Source: Mytilus edulis
Lineage: Eukaryota; Mollusca; Bivalvia; Mytilida; Mytilidae
Length of the DNA: 64,000 bases
Assembly (NCBI RefSeq): GCF_963676685.1
Contig: NC_092357.1
Span: 62,792,797 to 62,856,796 of the forward strand
Direction: 5' to 3'
The notes beneath the pieces were generated by a model. It saw nothing but the letters and a program-made list of their open reading frames with translations, was not told the DNA's origin and made no database searches. This document shows positions 54,759-64,000 of the stretch, in pieces. The stretch's first letter is position 1. Each line of letters starts with the position of its first letter. The translations under genes were made by a program, and so were the position numbers.

Positions 54759-57700
54759 GTAAGAATTTACAACATTCATATTTATTTTCATCTTAGTGGG
54801 AAACGCACTACACCAAACAGATATCTTTATTTCGCTTATAAAGATATGCTAACCAAATTATGACATTGTGACTTAGTGTATTTTGTGACAAATACATTAC
54901 GAGGTAACTTTTCTAACAGTACGGTTTGATTTCTATTAACTGCTAAAGTAAAGCGTGTGACTAGGATCTTTGATATGTTTTCCATGATAAAGCTGGATTA
55001 GTTCAGGAAACAGCCACAGAGCCAGGTTTAACCACCATTTTATCTTAAAATATCCTGTACCAATTCAGGTATTTGGCAGTTATTATCTAACAGCTTATTT
55101 TTGTGTATGTTTCATTGCCATCAGTGTTTTGGTTGCACCTCGGTAAAATGTTCTTTTGTTGGTTTGATATGTTTCCCTCCGTTTTAGTTTGTAATCCGGA
55201 TTATTTTTTCTCTAATTCAAAGTATGACTTTTGAAAAGTGGTATACTACTGTTACCTTTATTTGCTAATACTATAGTCAAATATGTTATCTTGCACTGTA
55301 GCGTGTGTACGACAATTGGTTGCATTTAATCTTATCGTATTTTCAGAAATCATTTGTATACACAAAGTATTTACTGTTTTAAAACATTATCTGTGTGTCG
55401 CTATTTGTTCAAAAATATGAGTAACATTAATGAAATTATGCATGGAATTGATGAAGAGAAAGAACTTAACGGTAGGTAAAAAAAATCGTATACTATAAGC
55501 AAAATGAGGATGTTAAATTTGATGGATGCCTTTTTTTGTGCTTCATCGTTACATTTGTTGTTTTTATAGTGATTAAGATGATAACACAATGTTGACTACT
55601 GTACCCCTATTTTTGACATTTTAACTTATTGTGTCTGGGTTTTTTTGTTCACGCATCGTTGACAATGTAATGGAATTTGATGCGACTGTCATACAAGTGA
55701 GATGTTTAGCTAACTATAAATCCAGGTTAAATCCAACATTTTCTACATAAGAAAATGTCTGTACCAAGTCAGGAATATGACAGTTGTTATCCATTCGTTT
55801 GATGTGTTTGAACTTTTGATTGTGCCATTTGATTTGGGACTTCCCTCTTTGAATTTTCCTCGGAGTTCAGTATTTTTGTGTTTATACTTTTTATTGTCAA
55901 CACGTAATCAAAGGAGTATGTTTTTATATACGACAGCTTTCATTGTAACTAAAAAAAACTAATAAAGTGATAACTACGGTGATTTGAACCTACATCAGGA
56001 CTTAAATCACTCATCTCTATTGTTTAAATGCACCATAAATTTTTACAATACACATTGATTAATTGGGACTAATGTTGTAATTTTATCCTCGAGCTTTACT
56101 GACAACACATTATTTTTAGATACGCACAGGTAATCTACTTTGAGACTCATAATGCACAAATGATATAAAATGCAAATATGATAAGAGAGGAGGAAATGGA
56201 AACATAAGATTTTGGAATATACTCTAACATTTAGTTCTTCGAAAAAAGGTTACATTCTTCCTGGTAATATTTAGACTGATATAGTCTAGTGATCAACAAT
56301 GCAAAAAAAAGGTAGTTTAATATCGCCTAACACAACAAACAGACAATGATTTTGTATGACTTAATATAAAATATGAGTGATACTTCTCGTAAGCGGGAAA
56401 TGAGATGTGAAAGATAACAAAAGGACATATCAAGCTGAAAACAAACCGACTACATTCAAAACTACAGACTGGGAATTACGAATCATTCCAAAAGCTGGGG
56501 TAGAGGGTTGAATCCATTGTGTTAGTAACAAAAATATCAAAATCAAAATCAAAATTTCATTAATCTGTACATTGAAAACATTTTTTTTATTCCAGGTCAT
56601 CAACACAAACTTATCTTTTCAATTTATGGGAACATTAAAGAAACCGACTTAATAACTGGAGAAGTAGCTGATTTGTTAACGAATCTACAAAGTGTTATAC
56701 ATTCTATAGATTATGACTATCAATATGAATATGTTTATTTTACAAGATTTGAACGTAATGATATATTGAGGTATTTTTTCACATAAGTTATATTATCCCT
56801 CATTTGATCCTACTAATACATACACAATAAGACAGGAATCCCTTTTGTGTAAACCTTCGTCAAAATCCAATTTAAAAACAAGTGACGCAGTAATAAAACT
56901 TGGACAACTATAAACCATTGACACTAAAACAGAAATTGTATACAATATTAACGATATCCACGGAATCCTTGGCTCCTGTATAGGATCAGACACAATGTGA
57001 CAAGCAGAATTTAGATGACGCAAAACGTTCATCTAACCTAGTATAGCATTGCAACAATATAGTGATACAACAATGAAGGGATGTTACAATATCACATTAG
57101 AACAAACTATCAAAATCAGTTGGAAAAGGATTTTATTTATCAAATCGATACAAACAAACAAAAACAGACTGGACTTGGGAGGCGTTTTATTCACCCCATC
57201 AACAAGAAAGATACGAAGTTCAGATCAAAGATAAATCGAAAATCACAATGTTTGAAAGAGAGTTCACTGCCTATAATAACTTATAAAGGTGGTATATATG
57301 GAAAAAGGCTGTGCGAAACCCTCATAGGTAGTCATTGTTGTTACCTACTCCTTCTTCGTCGTCATATCTGGTGATTTCATACACGAAGTCATGTATGTAG
57401 TGACTATGTTATGAAATTTTAGTTATAAACAATAGGTTGTTTAAAGATATATTACTATAAAGGTAATGAAATATCTATTTGTTTTTTTTCCTTTTAGATT
57501 TCGGTATCCTTCAGAACAACAATACATTTCAGAAACTGTAACAATTGCAGATAAACCGGTTGGTGTTGCGGTTGATTCATTTAACAGTGACGTGTATCTG
57601 ACTGAATATGGCACAGGGAAGCTTTATAGATGTGCTTCAGATGGTTCAAATAAAAAACTTATACTGCAAGATGATCCACTTTATGCTCTCACATTAGATA

Positions 57701-59571
57701 CTTCTAACAGGTTCGTAGTAAATAAAAAATAAATGACTTTTCACTATGAACTGGTAAATAGCGAGATTATTTTCTGTTATTTTGATATTACGATTAAACA
57801 GTACACTATACCCTGTGTCTATTGTTTACGAAATAAACAATATTGGTTAAGGGCATACAATACAGTTTTGATCCCATATTGAAGGCTTGCTGACAATTTG
57901 CATATAGGCTATATATTTGCCTGATTAAATCATATATGTAATACAAATATACTTTGATGTACTACTTTTTGAGTAAAATTAGGTCCACATTTTATATATT
58001 TGCTCAAAATTTAAATAAGTGGAAATATTTTTCCTTTCGACAGAAATACATATTTATTTGTTTTAAAAGAAAAACACAAGCTGATTTTGCTGTAAGTGTA
58101 TCGTATGCCCTTTAAATTGTAAAAATAATATATATTCATATGTTAAACTGTTCCCTCCTCATTGAAATATTCAACTCTTCTCAACCAGGTAAGACCCTTA
58201 TGTACAAGTTGATATAGTCTAAGTCATGTTAATGTTCACCTAAAAGTCGTGTTCTGCAACTGGCATGCGAGTTGAAGATAAAACTAGTTATCGGTCGTCC
58301 CTCTGTCTATATCACTCTGTTCAGCTCTTAATAGTATTCCGTATCATGTCTTTGTGACGTCAAATACGTTGACCCGGCCTTAATAACTTTGACCCGGACA
58401 TATCAGCGACGTCATAATGTTTGAACCGACGTTAATAACTTTGACCCGAACTTATCAAGTCATCTGTTTGTGCTGGCGAAACAAAGAAAACACTTCCGAA
58501 ACACGCAAATATAGCCCGATAAATCGATTATCAGATTATCTGCATATTGATATTGTAAAATATCAGCTGCTTGACATTATATGAAGGCTTTTTGATCTCG
58601 TTCGCTACGCTCACTCGACAAAAAGCTTCATATTATGTTTCGCAGCTGATATTTCACGATATCAACATGCAGATAACCGGATAATTGGTACTTATTGTGT
58701 TTTCTGAAAATACGGGTATCAAAGCAAGAATTTCAGAATTTTTTCCGATCGTATGTCAAATTTCTTATGTTTGCATTTACTTTAAAGATGTGGTATGAGT
58801 GCTAATATGGCGATTCTCCATCCAAATCAAAATTTATAAAAGTATACTATTATATGTCACAGTTCGGTCTTCAACGCACGGCCTAGGCTGACAACGAGCA
58901 CCAAGCTTAAAAGGGCCTTCTAAAAGAATATAGTGTTACACCATTCAAATGGGAATATAAGTTATGTTTTGTTAAACTTTTCCCTATGCATGCTATACTT
59001 AGGGTGTACAATTTCACTTGAGTAAAATTGTTTGTACAGCATAACAAACGAAACATATAAATCTACTTTAAGGTAATAAGAAAACACGCCATGATCTTTT
59101 TTTTATCAACCTTAAACAACTCAAAGAGTATCATTTGTTTGCCACTAGTGGTGAAGGATAGTACTCATCACTAAATAATGTAATGTTTTATAATTATCAT
59201 TCATTGTCTGTGAAACTTTAAAACATTTCGAGTTCTTATGATCTTCTACCAAAGGAATTGATTACCGTAGCTGTAGTTGCAAAAAACAATCGGAGTTTTG
59301 GATCCTAATTCTTCAGCAATGTTGAAATTTATTTCGCCTTAATTTTCCTTATCGAGTCTTTTTTAGTCTTTCATACAATATTTTAATCTTAGTATGTATG
59401 ATGAGTTTATTGTTTATGTAAGTTTTCAAATCTTTGCATTTCTTTCTTTAAAAAGATGGATGTATTATAGTACTTATACAACTAGTGGTAAGATAAGAAA
59501 ATCGAGACTAAATGGAACTGAGAAACAGACAATCGTCAATAGTTCACACAGAATATATGGTTTGAGTATAG
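54707..59571 (+). CDS. Gene 4: YWTD-propeller paralog, runs off the right edge (partial)
   Basis: Plus-strand paralog. Exons seen are 54707-54758, 56596-56770, 57498-57710 and 59456-59571, with phases 1, 2, 2 and 1 as in the other genes. They encode a signal peptide and blades 1-4. The exon for blades 5-6 is not found in the remaining 4.4 kb, almost all of which is one repetitive element, so it should lie beyond the window; whether Ig and TM exons follow cannot be judged. The signal exon is 52 nt instead of 61. In blade 3 the usual YWTE is VYLTEYG, so the signature Trp is replaced by Leu. Confidence 0.78.
56596..56770 (+). CDS. Gene 4 exon 2: propeller blades 1-2
   Basis: 175 nt, phase 1 to 2, acceptor TATTCCAG and donor GTATTT. 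It encodes GNIKETDLITGEVADLLTNL and EYVYFTRFERNDILR. Confidence 0.85.
57498..57710 (+). CDS. Gene 4 exon 3: propeller blades 2-3, Trp-less motif
   Basis: 213 nt, phase 2 to 2, acceptor CCTTTTAG and donor CAG|GTTCGT. It encodes RFRYPSEQQYISETVTIADK and then GVAVDSFNSDVYLTEYG. The YWTD Trp codon reads CTG (Leu). ADKP and ILQDD are shared with gene 1 exon 3. Confidence 0.88.
58526..58687. mobile_element. Foldback element in gene 4 intron 3
   Basis: TTATCTGCATATTGATATTG with AATATCAGCTG pairs with CAGCTGATATT and CGATATCAACATGCAGATAA. The loop holds CTCGTTCGCTACGCTCACTC. About 160 bases. Confidence 0.6.
58785..58970 (+). repeat. Dispersed repeat, family A-related type
   Basis: GATGTGGTATGAGTGCTAAT, CACGGCCTAGGCTGACAACG and GTTACACCATTCAAATGGGA. 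Lies in gene 4 intron 3. Confidence 0.55.
59456..59571 (+). CDS. Gene 4 exon 4: propeller blade 4
   Basis: 116 nt, phase 2 to 1, acceptor TTAAAAAG and donor GTGAGT. It encodes RWMYYSTYTTSGKIRKSRLN and GTEKQT. Its donor lies only about 38 bases from the left end of the 4.2-kb inverted-end element. Confidence 0.85.
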
Positions 59572-59639
59572 GTGAGTTATCTAGGAAATCATGATTTTCA
59601 ATGGAAGGTACAGTTGGGTGCAGACCAAGCATTACATAA

Positions 59640-59945
59640 AGTAAACGCAAGTTAACGCCGCGTGCACATATTTCGTTAGTTAACTTCAAATCTCCCGTTT
59701 ACTAGTAAACGCACGTTTACTATAATTACGTTAACGTGGTCGAAATGGAAATTTCTAATGTCTACCCTAGTAAACGGGCGTTTACTATGTGTCCGTTTAG
59801 TCAATAGTAAACGGGCGTTTACTTCAGAATTCTTCAAATTTATTTTTACGTGCACTTAAAAGTAAACGGGCGTTTACTACAGATTTTACAAGTGTATTTT
59901 TACGTGCACTTGAAAGTAAACGCACGTTTACTTTTCGCGTTAACT
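59640..59945 (+). repeat. Left sub-terminal palindrome array of the 4.2-kb element
   Basis: At least five copies of AGTAAACGNNCGTTTACT (centres GG or CA), spaced about 35-70 bases and mixed with GTTAAC-type motifs. Each can fold into an 8-bp hairpin with a 2-base loop. Confidence 0.75.
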
Positions 59946-60459
59946 GATTGGGTAAATTTAGAAATAAACTTCAAGTTCATTTGCACATTTTTTTTTATAA
60001 AAACGACCCTTAGTCTTAATATTTTACGTATATAATAAAGTATGTGTTTCAAACCAGAACAATTCAAAAACTTTTTTAATTCAAAATATTAAATTACACA
60101 AAATCACTTTCATTAAGTCCATTAACTTTACTGATTTGCAGATTTTCTATATTTTTTTTTCAAAAGTTACAGGTGCAAATATCGATACGGAAAGAAAGGT
60201 TATCTGAGACATAGGGAGAATATTTTTACATGATGGGATGTAAACATCATGGTTTACGTTGTTTCGTTCGCCATTTATAATTTGTCTCTTCGAATTCCTA
60301 ACTATAACTCGGTGCATTTAATACATTATTTTTAATCGAAATTCACCTTGTTTGCCTTGGATTAACATGATAAGATTCTGTAATGACAAATGATAAAAAA
60401 ACGTAAATTGTACAGTGTATTGAAAGGGATATCAATAAAGTGTAACATAAGTATGTACA

Positions 60460-63310
60460 TTTGTACCATCTCGTCAATTTAAATATTCAAATATTGCTAT
60501 CTTTACATGGATATATAACTAATTTACTATGCAGCTATATATAGTGCTAATATGGTCTGTTTTGGTTATAATTCGATTAGTCTGATGTTAGAAAACTACT
60601 AAAATTTGTTTCAATATTCAATATTTTGAATAAAAAAAGGACGTGCTGGCACTCTTAATTGATGCGAACAAAATTTTTTAGTCATACTATTCAAATATTG
60701 CTACCTTTTTCATTATACAATCAATCCTTACATGAAAATATAACCCATTTACTATGCGGCTGTATAGATTTACATGATAAAATGCTGATATGGTCAGTTT
60801 TTGTTGTTGCGGACAAATAATTTTATTATATGAGTCAGTCTGAGGTATGAAAACTACTGAATTTTGTTTACGATTCAATATTTTGAATAAAAAAAGTACA
60901 TGCTGGCACTCTAAATTGATGCGAACAACACTTTTTAGTCATAATATTCAAATATTGCTACCTATTTTATTATACAATCAATCCTTACATGAAAATATAA
61001 CTCATTTACTATGAGGCTATATATATTTACATAATAAAATGCTTATATGGTCAGTTTTGGTTGTTGCGGACAAATAATTTTATTATATCAGTCAGTCTGA
61101 GGTATGAAAACTACTGAATTTTGTTTACAATTCAATATTTTGAAGAAAAAAAAGACATGCTGGCACTCTAAATTGATGCGAACAAAATTTTTTAGTCATA
61201 ATATTCAAATATTGCTACCTATTTTATTATACAGTCAATCCTTACATGAAAATATTACTCATTTACTATGAGGCTATATAGATTTACATAATAAAATGCT
61301 TATATGGTCAGTTTTGGTTGTTGCGGACAAATAATTTTTTTATATGAGTCAGTCTTAGATATGCAAACTATTAAATTTTGTTTACGATTCAATATTTTGA
61401 ATAAAAAAAGGACATGCTGGCTCTCTTAATTGATGCGAACAAATTTTTTTAGTCATAATATTCAAATATTGCTACTTATTTTATTATACAATCAATCCTT
61501 ACATGAAAATATAACTCATTTACTATGCGGCTGTATAGATTTTCATAATAAAATGCTGATATGGTCAGTTTTGGTTGTAGCGGACAAATAATTTTATTAT
61601 ATTAGTCAGTCTGCATGAGGTATGAAAACTACTGAATTTTGTTTACAATTCAATATTTTGAAGAAAAAAAAGACATGCTGGCACTCTAAATTGATGCGAA
61701 GAAATTTTTTAGTCATAATATTCAAATATTGCTACCTATTTTATTATACAATCAATCCTTACACGAAAATATAACTCATTTACTATGAGGCTGTATAGAT
61801 TTACATGATAAAATGCTTATATGGTCAGTTTTGGTTGTTGCGGACAAATAATTTTATTATATGAGTCAGTCTAAATGCGCATCTGGTGCAAGAAAATTGG
61901 TACCGTTTATTTTATTACTACCACTGGGTCGATGCCTCTGCTGGTGGACTATTAGTCCCCGAGGGTATCACCACCCCAGTAGCCAGTACTTCGGTACTGG
62001 CATGAAAATACGGATTTTGTGTGTTATTAAAATTTACTGTTACAAAATGATAGAAATTATTATAAATTAAGGAATGTATCTCCCTCATGCAAAGCTCTGA
62101 TTCCTTTCACGGATTTGGCTATACTTTTTGGACCTTTTGGATTATAGCTCTTCATCTTTTATTTAAGCTTTGGATTTCAAATATTTTGGCCACGAGCATC
62201 ACTGAAGAGACATGTATTGTCGAAATGCGCATCTGGTGCAAGAAAATTGGTACCGTTTATTTTATTTATATGAAAACTATTGAATTTTGTTTACGATTCA
62301 ATATTTTGAATAAAAAAAGGACATGCTGGCACTCTTAATTGATGCGAACAAATTTTTTTAGTCATAATATTCAAATATTGCTACCTATTTTATTGTACAA
62401 TCAATCCTTACATGAAAATATAACTCATTTACTATGCGGCTATATAGATTTACATAATAAAATGCTTATATGGTCAGTTTTGGTTGTTGCGGACAAATAA
62501 TTTTATTATATCAGTCAGTCTGAGGTATGAAAACTACTGAATTTTGTTTATGATTTAATATTTTGAATAAAAAAAGGACATGCTGGCACTCTAAATTGAT
62601 GCGAACAAAATTTTTCAGTCATAATAATCAAATATTGCTACCTATTTTATTATACAATCAATCCTTACATGAAAATATAACTCATTTACTATGAGGCTGT
62701 ATAGATTTACATGATAAAATGCTTATATGGTCAGTTTTGGTTGTTGCGGACAAATAATTTTATTATATGAGTCAGTCTAAGATATGAAAACTATTGAATT
62801 TTGTTTACGATTCAATATTTTGAATAAAAAAGGACATGCTGGCACTCTTAATTGGTGCAAACAAAATTTTTATGTCATAATATTCAAATATTGCTTCCTT
62901 TTTTATTAAACAATCAATCTTTATATCAAAATATAGCTCATTTACTATGCGGGCTATATAGATTTACATAATAAATTGCTTATATGGTCAGTTTTGGTTG
63001 TTGCGAACAAATAATTATATATTACGAGTTAGTCTGATGTATGAAAACTACTGAATTTTGTTTACTATTCAATATTTTAAATAAAAGGAGGTCATGGCCG
63101 TCAGGCTGGTAAAAATATTTCTGTCAATTGTATTATATGGTCAATTATGGCATAAAAGTATAACTGAATTACTACTATATAGAATAAGATAGTTGTTAAA
63201 CAGTTAAAGGGTAAATATTGTCAGTTTTGGTTAATTTTACGAGTCAGTCTGTCTAAGATGAGAAAACTGTTTGATTTTGGTGAGGATTAAATTACATTTA
63301 TTTGAATAAA
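60460..63310 (+). repeat. 257-bp satellite array
   Basis: The landmark GTCATAATATTCAAATATTG (with variants) begins near 60681, 60938, 61194, 61452, 61714, 62362, 62618 and 62874, a period of about 257 bases. Weaker copies lie at both ends. Internal copies are nearly identical; outer ones are diverged. The 61714-62362 gap holds an inserted element. No coding potential. Confidence 0.85.
61868..62270 (+). mobile_element. Dispersed element inserted in the satellite
   Basis: This non-satellite block starts and ends with the same 40-odd bases (GCGCATCTGGTGCAAGAAAA at 61877 and 62228), implying a tandem unit of about 351 bases. The interior includes a GC-rich stretch (CAGTAGCCAGTACTTCGGTA). I recall this as a widespread mussel repeat; that is memory, not a search. 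Confidence 0.55.
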
Positions 63311-63504
63311 CATACTTAAACTATTATTTGCGAAGAACAAGAAATTTACTATAATTATTGTTCAATTAAATACAAATGTGTGATAACATTTTTAAATAAC
63401 TGTAATCGTCAATATGTCAAGCGGAAATGACCAGTTGGTCAATTAATTTTGATGTTCCTTATCATTTCATATTGTATGTCAATGTATCCAGGTTACGGTG
63501 ATAA

Positions 63505-63800
63505 TCTGCGTTAACGGGCGTTTACTACAAACAGTAAACGGGCGTTTACTTATTACGAAAATAGAAGACGCGCATTTTTCCACGTTAACGCGGAGGTAAA
63601 CGGGAAAGTAAACGCCCGTTTACTCTTTACAAAATTAGAAGACGCGCCGTTTTTACGTTAACGCGGAGGTAAACGCGAAAGTAAACGCCCGTTTACTTTT
63701 AATGTCTACTGCAATTTCGGAGTTAACGCACAGTTAACGCGGCGTTTACGTGAAGTGCACGCGAGTAAACGCCGCGTTAACTTTTTAGGCCCGTCTACAT
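63505..63800 (+). repeat. Right sub-terminal palindrome array of the 4.2-kb element
   Basis: Inverted counterpart of the left array: AGTAAACGGGCGTTTACT, then AGTAAACGCCCGTTTACT twice, plus GTTAACGCGG-type motifs, leading into the terminal inverted repeat. Confidence 0.75.
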
Positions 63801-64000
63801 GTAATGCTTGGTCTGCACCCAACTGTATACATGGTATAACTATTGTTCATCTCTATTATTTATTCTCAGCAATCTGAAATCAAAATTGTTTAAATTATTT
63901 ATATCTTTTCTTGAAGTTTTGTTGATGGATATATGTCTCCTACACACAATGCATTTTTCGCATAGGTCTCAATTAGAGAAGTGCTTTCTGCAAAGTGATA

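Larger units (their letters stand above)
54759..59455 (+). other. Gene 4 introns 1-3
   Basis: Intron 1 (54759-56595) has inverted family D fragments near 55000 and 55750. Intron 2 (56771-57497) has nothing recognised. Intron 3 (57711-59455) has the foldback 58526-58687 and a dispersed repeat at 58785-58970. Confidence 0.55.
59611..63825. mobile_element. 4.2-kb inverted-end element with tandem-repeat core, TA-flanked (non-autonomous)
   Basis: The left end reads TA then CAGTTGGGTGCAGACC; the right end reads GGTCTGCACCCAACTG then TA. The terminal match runs through about 27 bases (to ATTACAT). Inside each end are several hundred bases of related sequence full of AGTAAACG-NN-CGTTTACT near-palindromes. 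The core is a 257-bp satellite. TA at both edges and CAGT-type ends are typical of Tc1/mariner targets and termini, but there is no transposase, so family assignment is inference. It sits in intron 4 of gene 4. Confidence 0.7.

Noticed and set aside
61861-62338. Open frames of 69 and 83 codons at the right end
   Set aside because: They span junctions between the satellite and the inserted repeat and have no independent coding signal.
59611-63825. CRISPR-like or viral interpretation of the regular repeats
   Set aside because: This is eukaryotic sequence; the repeats are 257-bp satellites and hairpin motifs, not short repeats with unique spacers, and no viral genes are present.

Overview
The window looks like eukaryotic nuclear DNA from a marine bivalve, most likely a mussel of the genus Mytilus. 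It is AT-rich, most of it is non-coding, and the coding signal is confined to short exons bounded by GT/AG splice sites with matching phases. It also carries many fragments of dispersed repeats that I associate with Mytilus. The genus call rests on memory of those repeats and was not checked against any database.

The coding content is one local gene family of four paralogs. Each starts with a short signal-peptide exon ending in phase 1. Four exons follow (175-190, 213-216, about 116 and 261-264 nt) that together encode one six-bladed YWTD (LDL-receptor class B) beta-propeller of about 255 residues, with no EGF or LDL-A modules. Gene 1 is on the minus strand (23846 down to about 5995). It continues with four immunoglobulin domains, each on its own phase 1-1 exon (17452-14178), a transmembrane exon (10272-10177) and a tentative short cytoplasmic tail. 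The inferred product is about 748 residues: signal peptide, propeller, four Ig domains, one TM helix, short tail. Genes 2 (27932-31924), 3 (37690-44182) and 4 (54707 to beyond the right edge) lie in tandem on the plus strand. Gene 1 and gene 2 are divergent across a 4.1-kb gap.

In genes 2 and 3 the propeller is complete, but I find no Ig or TM exon before the next paralog begins. In genes 1, 2 and 3 an in-frame stop lies within three codons past the donor of the last propeller exon. In genes 2 and 3 an AATAAA follows about 60-130 bases later, which fits a secreted propeller-only product. Gene 3 has a frame change in its fourth exon that an alternative upstream donor would repair. Gene 4 is cut by the window edge after its fourth exon.

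The rest is repetitive DNA. The most striking element fills gene 4's fourth intron: about 4.2 kb flanked by TA, with inverted ends, arrays of near-palindromic AGTAAACG/CGTTTACT motifs, and a core of about ten 257-bp tandem repeats that itself carries an insertion. Other features are a 233-bp minisatellite (52770-53950), a 282-bp TTAA-bounded miniature element (32587-32868), several foldback elements, and many fragments of dispersed families. The first 5.9 kb hold no gene I can support; two unexplained open frames there are listed at low confidence.

Functionally, gene 1 looks like a cell-surface receptor or adhesion protein with a propeller ligand-binding head on an Ig stalk. Its neighbours look like secreted or decoy heads. 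The clustering and sequence divergence suggest recognition (immune, allorecognition or adhesion), but that role is inference.
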